From: Varroa destructor | Taxonomy: Eukaryota; Arthropoda; Arachnida; Mesostigmata; Varroidae | Direction: 5' to 3' | NCBI RefSeq assembly: GCF_002443255.2 | Contig: NW_019211457.1 | Coordinates: 23,751,709-23,815,708 of the forward strand | DNA length: 64,000 nt | Part shown: one piece after another, positions 24,001-36,328 of the stretch | Position numbering within the stretch: position 1 is the stretch's first letter | Layout: each line of letters starts with the position of its first letter | Program-made: the position numbers and the translations under genes | Notes under the pieces: generated by a model | Databases searched by the model: none | Seen by the model: the letters and a program-made list of their open reading frames with translations, nothing else | What the model was told of the DNA's origin: nothing

Positions 24001-26981
24001 TGATACCTGTCAATCGATCATTCGTACTGTACGCACTCCATTTAAATTTAGTTGGCAAAAGGATAACACACATTGGTACATATATGATTTGGATATTTCG
24101 TTATTTCTAACCACCCAGTATTGTTCCGCAGTATTGTATAACGTTTACGTTGTGTTTTTGCGGATCTTATTGAACACAGGTCAATTATAATCATTATGAG
24201 CTGTGACGTTGTGGCAGAAGCTGCTGACGTCAAGGCAAAGGTGATCTTCACGGAAAATCAACGTAAAGGTGCGTATATGCAGAGTAAACGAATACAAAGT
24301 TTTTGCTACTTCAGTTATCCCTCTATCTGTAGCTTAAAATAAGTTTATGTTCATATTTATCTAGTGAAGCACAGAACAAGATCGGTGTCTTCTTGTTTCT
24401 TACACTAGAATAAGGTCTTGGGTAGTCATCAATTAAATTTTATCAACACCGCTTTCCGATCCAACTAAATATATCTCAAGCTGACATCAATTTATTGTGA
24501 GGCACATTTATATTAGGATAATATAAAATTTATTCTGGTGTATAAGCACTGCTCCTTTGATTTTGACAAGTAGTCTAATATGCTTCCACACAGGTCATCA
24601 TTCTCTGTTTGACATTAAGTTTGCTGGTTTGGCACTACAGCTTTTACAGAGAAGGGAAACATTAGCCAGGAAGTTGGAAACAGCGTATCAAATATAAAGA
24701 CACCGACAAAGCCAAACCGGCCACTCGGCATGACCAACGGAACCCCGCGCACGCCCTTCAGTACTGCTACAATGCCGATTTCGTCCCTCAATCCGTACCA
24801 GAGCCGCGTCACTATCCGCGGTCGCGTGTCAAGTAAGAGCGATATCAAAACCTGGTCGAAAGCATCCGGCCAGGGGAAACTGTTTACATTTGAAGTCTTC
24901 GATGATTCCGGTGAAATACGAGTGACGGCGTTTAACGAGCAAGCGGACAAATTCTTCGAGTTGATACAACCAAAGCAGGTGAGTACCAACCATTCCGAAA
25001 ACAAATTTCTGAGCACAGAATACCTTGTGCGAACAGGTATAGAATCATCGACTATTTTAATAAAAATAGGAATATTTTATTTATATTAAAACTCTAAATT
25101 AATAACAGCGATAGCCCGAAACTTATCTGCGGTGGCTCAAGGGATTAAGTTTCCCGCTGCGAAGTTGCGGGGCAAGTGGTTCGATTTTAGTCTGTGATTC
25201 CCATGTTAGAGTGGATGTAGAAGAGAAATAGAAATGTTTACTTTTTCTTTTTAATGAATCATCGCTTTTTAGGTGTACTTCATTTCTGGTTTTCAATGCA
25301 AGGCTGTCAACAAAACTTTCCGCGTGAATAACAATGAGTATGAGCTCACCCTAGGGAAATTCGCCAACGTTGTACTATGCACAGAAGATTGCGGTGACGT
25401 ACCCGAGCAAACGTACGTTTTCGTGAAGATTGCTGAAATCGAAGACTCACCGACAGATCAGTTAGTTGGTGAGTTCAGTCGAGCGTTTAACGTACCGTTT
25501 GTTCTGTTCATAACTGCGCAGAATCAGTTGTGACAGCAAATGCAGGTGGCTTGGTTCGTTTTCATCAAGCTATTTGCTTTTTCAGACATAAAATTAAATT
25601 AGTCTTATTATATATATATATTATGTATATATATATATATATATATATAGGAAGAGGGAGAGAGAGAATGAAAGTCTCTTTGATCTCGCTCTCTGAAGGC
25701 TTTTGCTATTCTTCATTCAGATGTTTGCGCAGTTGTGAAGAGCTTCGGAGAGCCGCAGACGTTCAACAGGCGAACAGATGGAAGGCCCATAACGAAGCGG
25801 GAAGTGATGATTGTAGACGATTCGAATAAGTCCATTGCTCTGACTTTATGGAATGATTCGGCTGTCAACTTCCAAGCTGAAAATAACCCAGTGATCCTGG
25901 TAACGAAGGCTCGAATCACCGAATTTAACGGTTCGGTGTCAATTACAACTGGGCAGACTTCATCGCTAGAATTGAACCCGAACCTGGACCGTTCCAAAGA
26001 ACTACAATTGTGGTGGCGCGCCGAAGGCTGCAAAAGCGACTTCGAATCTATTCGTGGCTCGGGTGCCGGCTTCGACTATGCACAGGAATGGATGGACTTT
26101 GAGCTGATGACCCGTAAGGGTGAAGCTTTCGATATCTCTGACAAGCCTATGTACGTGTGGAATCGTGCCACCATCACAATGTTCAATAAAGATAACGCTT
26201 TGTACAAGGCTTGTGCAGCTGATAATTGCATGAAAAAGGTGCAGGATCAAGGCGACGGGCTGTACCTGTGCGAAAAGTGCGGAGGTCAGCCCAGCCGAAA
26301 CTTCAAATGGAGAATGTTGCTTAAGATCGTAGTGTCAGATGCTACCAGGCAGTCGTGGGCTACGGCGTTCAATGAAAAGGCTGAGCAGATACTCGGCGTG
26401 ACGGCTGCTACTCTTGGCAAGTACAATGAGGATGATCCGGAAGGTATGGACAAAATTTTTGCTGACGCTATGTTCAAGGGATTCCATATGAAGTTCCGTG
26501 GCAAGATGGAGGTGTTTCAGGTAGGTGCAATTACTACCTTTCAGTAAACAGTAATAGATCGCACTTCAATTTGGACAGTGTCATTAATAACTAAGCATTC
26601 TTCGATCTTTGAAACATGACATTCTAGCGGTATAGGGCAGTTAGGACAGCTGTTGCGATCTGCATAAAATATGATTCTCTTATTTACATATTTGATTTTC
26701 AGGCATGTCCTACTATACATTAAATTTATGTGTAGAAAAATAGCATCTGTCAAAACATTTGAAAGTGGATATTGCCGTTGTGCAAACCACGCTGCAAACA
26801 AAGTATTTATTAAATTAAAGCAGATACGTTATATCTACCAAATTTCAAACATCTGAGTTTTATGTTCTAGGAGGAGCGTCGATTCCAGTTAGCTGTCGTT
26901 GATGCCAAAGAAGTGAGGGTGGTGGACGACTGTAAACATCTTATCAAGGAGATTGAATCCTTAGGAAAGTTGTTAGATTAG
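21029..26981 (+). CDS. RPA1: Replication protein A 70-kDa subunit (RPA1/RPA70), complete, nine coding exons
   Basis: Family role (known): RPA1 is the large subunit of the RPA heterotrimer that binds single-stranded DNA in replication, repair and checkpoint signalling in the nucleus. Exons: 21029-21073, 21516-21563, 22657-22723, 23112-23214, 24180-24268, 24641-24978, 25273-25468, 25721-26520, 26871-26981. All phases join, giving 598 aa (human 616). Residues 1-117 form the N-terminal OB fold ([19 protein letters not shown]). A Ser/Thr/Pro linker follows to about 162. DBD-A spans about 163-275 ([19 protein letters not shown]-like [15 protein letters not shown]), and DBD-B about 290-400 with Trp in LTLWND and Phe in TEFNG at the usual base-stacking sites. 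DBD-C runs to 598 with a zinc ribbon: Cys460, Cys465, Cys479, Cys482 (CX4C, CX2C). The start ATG has A at -3 and G at +4. Exon 6 has two usable acceptors; the shorter form is 595 aa. Confidence 0.96.
21074..24179 (+). other. RPA1 introns 1-4
   Basis: Introns are 21074-21515, 21564-22656, 22724-23111 and 23215-24179. Donors are GTATGT, GTAAGT, GTGAGT and GTAATT. A 16-bp direct repeat occurs in intron 2 (22417-22432 and 22453-22468). The open frame at 23678-24190 in intron 4 overlaps the exon 5 acceptor and has no family signal. Nothing else is recognised. Confidence 0.8.
24641..24649 (+). promoter_or_regulatory. RPA1: Tandem splice acceptors at RPA1 exon 6, 9 nt apart
   Basis: The intron 5 end reads CTACAG|CTTTTACAG|AGAAGG. 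Using the first AG adds nine bases (in frame, three residues, Ala-Phe-Thr plus the shared Glu-Lys); using the second omits them. Both keep phase 1. The affected site lies at the start of the linker between the N-terminal fold and DBD-A, where small length changes are usually tolerated. Confidence 0.6.
24979..25272 (+). other. RPA1 intron 6, carrying a tRNA-like segment
   Basis: This is a 294-bp intron between CAG|GTGAGT and TTTTTAG. Its second half holds the tRNA-like stretch listed separately. The remaining RPA1 introns (24269-24640, 25469-25720, 26521-26870) are short and plain, apart from a (TA)n run in intron 7. Confidence 0.8.
25131..25190 (+). repeat. tRNA-derived SINE-like fragment (pol III A-box and B-box)
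   Basis: TGGCTCAAGGG at 25133-25143 resembles a tRNA/SINE A-box, and GTGGTTCGATT at 25177-25187 resembles a B-box. The spacing of about 45 nt is that of a tRNA gene. The B-box lacks its usual closing CC, and no convincing full cloverleaf forms, so this is not called as a tRNA gene. It fits an old tRNA-derived SINE head inserted in RPA1 intron 6. Confidence 0.35.
25608..25650. repeat. Interrupted (TA)n microsatellite in RPA1 intron 7
   Basis: Two TA runs are separated by TATTATGTA and followed by a purine-rich GAGAGAGA stretch. It lies 70 bp before the exon 8 acceptor, so length variants are probably neutral for splicing. Confidence 0.85.
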
Positions 26982-28924
26982 TTGTAATGATGCAGGCATT
27001 CCATTCTGCATAGATGGAAATACTTTTAAATTCTATTCTGTCAAGTGATTTGCATAGATCGGATCTAGCCAGATCTAGCTTGAATCCCATAATATGTTAG
27101 TCGTTACACAAAAAAGAACGAGTCGTTTTGAAGGCTCAGCATAATCTCACATAGATGTCGCAGCACATGAGATAAATCATGTTTATGTTCTCTAGAATAT
27201 GCTCACACAGAGCTCGATTATTATGTTATATTCAGATACCTATAAATATATCCTATGTATACACACATATGCTTTTAAGCAAGGTTTTCTTAATCTAGAT
27301 AAAATTCTAAATCTAGATAATCCTATAGCGTTTAAGAAATGTCTTGTATCCTAAATCTGGTCGCTTTATACCATCATGGGTGCTCTGAGAGCAAAGATCT
27401 TTATAATGCTGTTGCAGCATGGTGGCAAAATTGTTTACAGGTTTTTTAAATTAATATATTTGCTTTAATACAGAAATATAATATATTAATATGTTAAAAG
27501 AAGTTAGTGAAGTTTTCTTGCAAACGCTGAATCTAAACAATGAATTGTTGGCGCATTTCATTTAATAACAATGCATGTTAAGCATAGTGAGTTTCTCGCT
27601 TTCTGGTTATTTTTGCCAATTTTTGGGTTGTTCTCTAGTGTTTACTTCGTCAGAAACGGTGTATAGCTTCTCGGCTTATTATTTACTACGTTTGTTATTA
27701 TATCTTAACAAAAGGAAACACTTTAAAAACTTTAACGACATACAGACTAACATGCTAACGGCAGAGCTGACTCGGAATGTGAGAATACACGTCAGAATAA
27801 CGTCCAGGTTACGTTGAAATGATTATTGATTGAGTCTGTATTCAATGCGCGGTTTATAATAAGCAGCTGCCTAAACAAAATTTGAAAACATGCTAACTGT
27901 GAAAACACTACCTAAAATGAGTCAAGTTTAGGTCTGTTCAAAAGCTGGCACCAGCAGATGGCTTAACCATCCGAAGTCGGCTTACGTATATGATACTTAC
28001 CGTTGTACTTTCCTGAGATGTTTCTTCAGAATTGTTCAGGCTTTTCGCCGTTAGTGACATTGGACCTTTTTATCATACTGGGCGTGAATTCAATAGAACG
28101 CATGCCAAAGACCACGCCAATGGGGGGGACTATTTAGCAACAATACGACGTTGTTGTTCAGTTTTTGATCTCAGCTCAATCACGTTATTTATGCCCATAC
28201 GTTCGGACCTACTACTACTATGTGTTACTACTAATGTCCTTGCTCTTACTACTGAATCGCATCATCACCCAAAATAAATTTTGTGTTACGTAATTGTTTT
28301 TCCATCTGGGTACTTTAACTTATGTACTTAGCAGTGGAGAGGTCCCACAAAAAACCTTGAAGCAGAATCTGAATATTTAGCCAGTTTTAATTACATATAA
28401 CTTAAAGGCCGCAGTTCTTACTACATTATGGACTTGCGTAGAACTCAGCTATCAAAATTGAATAAATTAGTTGCATTGACCTACTTTGTGGGTTCTATCT
28501 AGATTCTATAATTTATTATCTAAACGTTGTTGGAGTATGAAGCATATTCTATTCAGATGATATAAAATCAGTAAGCTTCTATGCTAAAGCATACACTAGA
28601 CCTATTTTATTAGTTTGTTAGGATTTTATAGATTTTCACTTCGTGTGCTACACGGAGTTGTCATTAAACATATTGATGCAGGAGATAGGGTAAGGCTATT
28701 ACAAAATTAGCTAAATTCAGTAACCCCACAGAACAATATTTTTTTTAGAACAGTTTTTAGCAATTGCTAAAAATCGCGATGCCGAAATCCTCGGTTTTTG
28801 TTGGTCCTCCACTTTACAATTAATAATCTAAGTATAAAACAAGCAGCGCAAAATTAAAGACGGATGATTACTTGTAATAGCATCCATGTGTTAAATAGCT
28901 ATATTGCTGGCAAACCATTTTGTT

Positions 28925-28961
<37 letters not shown>

Positions 28962-31329
28962 CAGAGGGGAGACCTCTCGCAAAGAGCCAAATCATCACTA
29001 GGTTTGTTGACATTTCACTATTGTTTTGTGGGTATTACCGATAAAGAATGCAATATATTAAAGCGCTTCAATTTTTTTCCGTACTGTTAGGCGACGCAAT
29101 TGATCCCTAATGAATGTTCCAAATCTCGTTCGAGGCTCACAGCTCATGTATTAAAGGCTATAATAAACATTTATCTAATTATTCAGGCTTGATCAAACCG
29201 ATCTAGTTGCGAGCAGGGTCTAGATTATTATAATTATTGCGCTATTTTTTCACTGATATTATAGAGTATTTGCTAATTGTTGATTTTTTTTCCAATACCA
29301 GCTATACATACCTGCGCCTTTCAATAGCAAAGTTTGTTTTACTTTAAGCAAAAAACCGAAGCTGGCGTCTGTGCTTTTTATGTCCTTTCTTCCCGTCCTA
29401 AGGGTGCTGTATTCCGCGCAAAGAAAGTAAGAGAGGACAAAAAGAAGAAATCCGGCTTGCAAACAGCAGTACAATTCCATGACTTAACTGAGATTGTGCC
29501 TGTTGTGATTAATTTGAGTTCTCTGTTGACTACCGGGTTCAGAAATAAAATTGAAGTAATTGTGTTTTAATTTTAACAGCAGTGTACCTTCTATTGTGTA
29601 TCTATTTAGTGTCGCTTACTTAGTTGATGTTCCTTGGTGGGTTGGAATGGTCTGCATTAGCTTATCATAGCATCAGTTAAAAATATAGACAAATATATAA
29701 TGCGTAATGAAATGTGGAAAACATAGAAATTCATATAAATAATTGATAAAAACAGCAAGGTAGAGATCGTTCATGTCCGATTCACGCAAGCACCTACTGA
29801 GCGGACAATGCATTTAACGAAGCATCTTCAGACGGGTTGTATTAAAGCTAAAGATAATCCTGAAGGGGAAAATTAACGGGCTACTTAAAAAATTTCAGCC
29901 TGTTGAGTCAGTTTGCCAAATCTAAACTTTAATAGACGATTTAATTTTGAAAAAAATTATACATTTTTGTAGAAGTTTTCTGTAAGAATATTCGGAAAAG
30001 TAAAAAAAAAAACTTTTTGATTCCATAAATTCATAAAAATTCCATTTTATGGAATGTCGCAAAAGATCAAAGCTTCTCTCAGCGCCAGGCATTGAATAAA
30101 GCAATTGGATAGGCAAGTATAAAAGGCATTTGGTGAAGCAAAACCGTATTTGCGATTAGCATGACTCTCTAAAATTTGACATTATGGAAAAGTGGTCCCA
30201 TCATTAGCAAGAAGTCACCACTTTTCTCCCACTTGAGTGGAAAGCTATAGAAGTTCTCTATTCCTAATCTAACCTACAAGAACCTAATAAACCTATAAGA
30301 TAATAAACTTCTTTAACGGTGCGCCACATCGCATATGGCTATGCGATTGCAGAGGAAGTAGAAACAGATTTCATCATAGTACGACAGAAAATGCCTAACA
30401 GATTAAACCACTATGGACTTCGGACTTAATCGACGCCATGCCCAAGTGCATTTCGTGTGGTCCTTCTACCGTGGCAGTGAACTAAAGAATATCATTAGGG
30501 TATGGCTGCCACGTCACTGATTATTTTGTTTAGAAGAACCTTAGGTCGCAAGAAGCTAAACAAAAACCGCTAATTCAGAACAAACTAGACCTTAACTACT
30601 ACCGAATCCTCTTAAAGATAAAGCAGCAGATATTCGTCGATTGCTTTCAGTCGAGAAAATAGTTGTTTCGAATGCGAAATGCGAAAACGAACCACAGCAC
30701 ACGATTCAAAATATACGTCTGCTGTAATTAAAGCCAATTTCCAGGCAATGTTCATGTCCAAGGAAGTTTATCTTTGTTTTCTGCAAAATGTTGCGTGACT
30801 GTGGGTGGATACGTGTCTATAAGACAGCCACACATTTTTCAACATTATAGTGCATTGACTCACACAAGCCGGTTAGTGCAGGCATGACATCCTGGTAATC
30901 AGAGCGGAAATGTCTTAAATGACCACCAAAGAGTCTGCATTTAAATTTGTTGAATGTAATGAAGCGTTATTGAGCGGCAGTTTAGTATGCGGAAACGTCG
31001 ATTTGTCATAACGATGTCGATTTAGCCAATCGTGCCTTTATCAAGACAGATCAGAGGCAGGAAAATCGTAAAACGTGCTTGCGACTGATTTAGACGCCGA
31101 ATTAAAGCTGCAACAGAAGTGCATAAAGGTTAGATCGAACAAGCGTGACCCTCAGGAAGGACGCTTTTAACTTCGCAAAATAATTCATTAAATTAGATCA
31201 GCGTTTATTTAAATACAGTGTTAGAAGCAACTTGAAAGAAAAAATCTTAACCGATTACATGGTGCACTGATAAAACAAATTGATCAACCTTAGGTTGAAC
31301 CACAGAACATCTTTCGACCTAGAATCTAT
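26982..31329. other. Intergenic region downstream of RPA1
   Basis: The region holds the RPA1 3'UTR (no canonical AATAAA in the first 600 bp after the stop; a TATAAA variant near 27240 is the nearest candidate), an (AT)n tract at 28928-28960, and otherwise AT-rich sequence. Open frames such as 29334-29570 and 27575-27817 resemble no family I know. No RNA gene or transposon domain was recognised. Confidence 0.6.
28928..28960. repeat. (AT)n microsatellite downstream of RPA1
   Basis: This is a pure AT dinucleotide run of about 33 bp in intergenic DNA. Confidence 0.95.
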
Positions 31330-31377
31330 TGTATTGTTTTAGAGGAAAAACTCAAATTTCCTTATTTATCGACCTTT

Positions 31378-31383
31378 TTTATT
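31378..31383 (-). terminator. Candidate distal polyadenylation signal (AATAAA on the minus strand)
   Basis: TTTATT on the plus strand reads AATAAA on the minus strand. It sits within about 50 bp of the point where the T-excess block ends, which is what a distal poly(A) site would look like. Closer signals exist, so its use is only inferred. Confidence 0.25.
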
Positions 31384-34300
31384 GTTGGGTTGCTTTGTGT
31401 GTTGGCATTGTTGTATATCATCGAAATCAGCTGTTCGTTCTTCCGCACTTCAAGATTATTCATCAATCCAATCTTTGTTGGATTTTTTTTTCTCACTTGC
31501 TCTATAATACCTTCGTATACTGCCTATGTTACTTTTCGTTTGACACTCATAATTTTTTTACTCAGAGTCTCTGCGTACAATTCCTTACCTTTTTTTTTTC
31601 TTTTTTCTTAGCTTTTCGTTTTATTCCACCGTAGTTTCCCTACTAATGTAGTTTTGCTTCCGTATGTCTTTGTCTTTCATGATATCTCTTTCATGGTTAC
31701 GTTGCATTTGTCATAGTTTCCTCGTATTCTTTAACCATCTTCGTTATCAGTATTAGGTTTTTTTTCTATCATCATAATCAGCATTATTATTATTATTACC
31801 ATTAACATGATCAATATTTATTTGTATCGTACCGTTCGTAATCGTATGTTCTGTTTTTATTTTTAGTGGTCTTTCGTTCCATCATTTCTTTTTATGTGCT
31901 CATTCTCTCGTATACTTACTCTTCGATCTCTACACTCACTCTAAATCTACAGAACTATATTAATAACAACAGTAATAGTAATAATAATGGTCATCATAAG
32001 CAATATACTTATCATTTCATTATACCCATGACCGTACCCAGTTCGCGTAGTCGTGTTTTATAGTTCACTGTAGATAATGTATGATTTCGCCTCTGCGTAT
32101 GTAAACTTGAATGCTAGCATTGCAATAAACCTTTCTACCGAATGTGAGAGCGAAAAAAGGAATATCCTTTAGTTCGATAACAATAACAGCCTTGCTAGTC
32201 TCTATCGCCTTCTTCAAATGACTCTATTTTACCTCTAGTGCTTCACTATGCCACTCAATCGTCATAACAGCCATAAGGCTATCGTTGGGTTCTAATTCAC
32301 TACTATCAAGAGCAAAAAACAACTTATATGTAACGGCAGACAAAATGAGCAGGGTTACCACTGTTATGGGTCAAGGATATGACAAGAATCAGGCTTCATA
32401 TAGTTACTAAAATGTATGTCTGTCTGCCTGCGTGTACCAGTGAATACATCTAGTCTGTACATTGACCGTGTTGTAATGTCCTCATCAAAGTTAGATCTGT
32501 GTGTATGTATACTCCTCGACTGAACGAATCAATATTGTCACCGTCTGCGTTATACTACTATGTCACTTGGTCGTTAGTCAGTTGAGGCTATATTTATGTA
32601 GAAAAAATGACCTAAATCTATCGATTCCATTTTTGGTTAGTAAACAAAGATACTATGCTAATTTGGTTTCTAGAGCAAGGTCAACGTGTGTGAAGCCGCG
32701 TACCTAAGATAATCGAAGACTGCTTTCACTATTGATCGAGTAAAGTAAAATTGAAGTTATACTTAGGTAAATGTATCTCTGCCTCATGCTACTTACTTCC
32801 GTCTGCTGACTTCATGGGGTTGATTTCGTCGTAAATGTTATTATATATAATGCGTTCAGCGTGCTTGTCATTGAGGATCAGTGTTAGGACGCCCTATATG
32901 TCGGTATAATTTGTTCTCCCTGTTCGTACCCTTGTGACATTCTGCATTGCCCTTCATCCAGGAATGTCCTAATTTTCGTTACGTGCAACTTCGCTTAGCT
33001 ACTCCCTGGTGTCCGCGTACCATGTTTGAGTCAATTACCTCGTCGATTTTATTCGGACAACACTCAATATTTTTCTGGTTACAATGGCCCTCTGAGGTTG
33101 CTCAGCTAAGCATAAGCAAATTGGTGGCCATCCCAAATTGCATTTGTTTTTTTTCTGCTGTTTTTTTTTTTCGCTGAGTTAACCACACTGTTAGCCTCGG
33201 CTTCGTCCCGTGGCGTATTCTCTAAAGCAACTAGGTGTCACCTGACTAGTGCGTATAGCTATTATTATTATACCCGCATCTTCCGCTAGTAACTTATGCT
33301 GTGTTTCATTTAATGTCTATATTCGCCTTCTAAGCTGATGCGTCCCCGCTTAGCCTCATTGGACTTTTCAGCCGTGTACCTCCGCACTATTACGTTAGCT
33401 CTATATAGTATTATTATTAAACCGTCCATATTCCCTTTCGTCAATCCTTATTACAGGTGGGTAAGACGATGAACGTTTCTTGTGTGAGTAGTTGCTATTA
33501 CTTTCACTGCGTCCTCGAAGCTTTACGATTTTATACCTCTTTCATATCACCAAAATGGCATATCAGTACTTACGGTTATATATGTATATGTAATGTATAG
33601 TATATATTAGATATGTTTCGGAAAAATGGAAATTTCTAGACTAAATATTGTTCTCGATAGGTCGAATCAATCGACGCATGATCACGAGAGAGGTATTTGG
33701 TACTCAACACTTTGATCAAGGATAGTGGGACCCTTTACATCCATTGACTCATCGGCATCTCCAGAATGAACTATTAATTAAAACATGGTCGGCTAACATA
33801 GTCTGATAGAACAGCTTAACGTTTATGCTTAGTTGTAATTAGCTTGCAGATCTGCATCGACCCTCCATCGAAGGATGCTTGTTGATCCTTAGTGGGCCTA
33901 GGATACACCACATTTGTATTTTTATTGTCGTCTGCTGGGACACTGTTACGAGTTTTGTTTTATACAATTGTATTTTTCGCTTTTTCTCTAATTTCCCGCG
34001 AAAGGTATGTATGTTCCCGTTTTGCGGTTCCTCTTTATTTGCGTCAGTGGTTATGCTGGGGCTTCAATAAGTGTTTTTACTGAAAAAGTATTTTCTTTGT
34101 CATTTTTCTTGTTACTCACGGGGTAAGTGTGCATTTATTCAACGAGTATTGACTGTTATGCTGAAATCGTTATGTCGCAGTCAGCCTCCCGTTCATTTAT
34201 CCAAGTCATATATCCATTCGTTTGAGGCAATAATACTTCTATATCTCATGCTTCGAACTGTTATATTGTTGACATAGAACACTATGTTTGTCGTCGATTT

Positions 34301-34401
34301 TTAGCCACGTTAGTATGTGATACTTTGCAGAAGATACCCGCATCGCATCGCTAACTCGCGCTATTTTAGGTTGATAAAACAACCCGCCACAATTGAAGCA
34401 T

Positions 34402-34424
34402 AATATATATATATATATATATTA
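34402..34424. repeat. (AT)n microsatellite
   Basis: This is a short AT dinucleotide run inside the T-rich block. Confidence 0.85.
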
Positions 34425-35035
34425 TGTGGGTATTAATTAAGCAAATTATTGTTTTCCGTGAATTGTTGATAGGTCGTGGCAACTTGTTCTCGGTATAATC
34501 ACCTATCATGTTTTCTTATTTTGTTGTTATTACTATTATTCATGTGTATAATTTTTATAATTGTGGTCAGGCTTGTATACTGTTCTCACTTGCGTCTGGC
34601 GTATGTTGAATACTATGTATATAGGTTTGCTATTGGTTCAGTTTGCCCATTTTATATACCGCTTGCTGAGTGACTTTCCATAAATGCTGCGATCCTTCCA
34701 CAATCGGTCAGCCGGGACATCCAGTCTGGGCGTCTGCTTGTCTACGTAAATTTTATGACTTGCATGAAACCTTTCTTTTTGGAGCTAATGCAGGATAAGT
34801 TCACATGTGACTAGCATATTTACCGTTCACTGAAGCTGTGTCGTGATCACGGTAGACTTATTTTCTATCATAAGAATCATTAGTATGAGGCATTCATGCT
34901 AGAATGATTCACACTCATGTTCAGAGTTGTTTGTGACCTTTTCCTGCTTTTTGTATCTTCTTCGTCTTGTTTCAATGAAATTTTGCCGTCTCATTGTCAA
35001 CACGTTGAAGGTTGTGGCGAAAATCGTCTACGACA

Positions 35036-35063
35036 TACTATTATTATAGTACTATTATTATAG
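35036..35063. repeat. Tandem duplication, 2 x 14 bp
   Basis: The unit TACTATTATTATAG occurs twice in direct succession with no mismatch. Confidence 0.85.
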
Positions 35064-36156
35064 TATACTATCTTTAATATTTTCATTGTTATACAATCAC
35101 TATAAATATGGCTTTTCTTTGAGGTAAAATCTCACTAATTCGAGCACGATAACATCACCTACCGCTGTGTTCCTGTGTGTTGACAACTTTTTTGCAGCTT
35201 AAGTTCCAGCAGTGCTCTTCCGCTCATCGTCGTTGTTCGCTACGTGATCGCATCCACCAGCTTCTTCTCGTCTTGGTGTGCAGCCTCACCGCGATACTTG
35301 TACCGCGCGACACAAAGTATCGCACCGTCCCGTACGACGTCTTAGGGACTTGATAATTGCACGTTGCACATTACCTCTTCAAATTTCTCCCCGTTATGAA
35401 ATTTGTCATCGAAGCGGTGCGTCGCAGTATTATATTGTTTCTCTCGTCACTACGAACAAGCATTACTACAATACCTTTTCGTCTGTTTCGTGTCTGGTAA
35501 ATGTCGTATAATAAATAGTGTACTTTACTTTACTTCAATCGATTACTTTTGTCTGCTGCCAGCGTTTGTTGTCTCACGGTTGAGTGTTTGTTTGCTATGT
35601 GTGTATGTCTATGGCCTGTTGTTGATGCTGTTTTTGGATACTTTCGCTACGCTAGTCGACCGTTGCCTTGAGCATACTATTCGTTCATTTCTACGCGTAT
35701 TTGCTAGTTGTTTGGCAATATATCCAAATCATACGCAGAACATGATCGGAACAATGTAATTGGCTAGCTGAGAGAGTGAGCGGGCCGATGGGGAGCCTGA
35801 TCAGTTCTCACCATTCAGACGCCCCGTCCATTCCCGGTCTATAGGCATCACTTTGTCATTAATATTTACTCATAATCGATTAAGCAAAGTTTCAAAGTTT
35901 ATTTGTAAAAGACTTAATAAAAATTTTGCCGTATTTAATAGAAATCTCCTTGTCTTTCAAATAACAAAATGCAAAGTTCAAACGGATCTCTGTCGGCGTA
36001 CACTGTACAACATGGTACTGTTGATAGTTGAAATGAAATTTATGGTCTTCATGAAATTCATATCTATGTTAATAACTTGTTAATAATTGTCACAATGACG
36101 ATTTTTCATTTCAGCGAATAGTAAGAGTATTTTCTATGCCCACCTTCTTTCTTTTA

Positions 36157-36199
<43 letters not shown>

Positions 36200-36328
36200 A
36201 TATATATATATGTGTGTATATATATATANNNNNNNNNNNNNNNNNNNNNNNNNNNNNNNNNNNNNNNNNNNNNNNNNNNNNNNNNNNNNNNNNNNNNNNN
36301 NNNNNNNNNNNNNNNNNNNNNNNNNNNN
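36157..36328. repeat. (TA)n/(TG)n microsatellite running into a 100-N scaffold gap
   Basis: TA runs broken by TGTG occupy about 36157-36228. Exactly 100 N follow (36229-36328), and the sequence resumes with CATATATC. A gap of exactly 100 N is the usual placeholder for unknown length, so the true repeat may be much longer and the distance across it is not known. Confidence 0.95.

Noticed and set aside
23678..24190. Open frame of 170 codons inside RPA1
   Set aside because: It lies in intron 4 and runs into exon 5 in the wrong frame for RPA1. No family resemblance.
31329..31634. Plus-strand open frame of 101 codons, very hydrophobic, with others like it up to 36.9 kb
   Set aside because: Composition is dominated by Phe/Leu/Ile/Cys/Tyr as expected from T-rich DNA. 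There are no domains, starts or splice sites of note.
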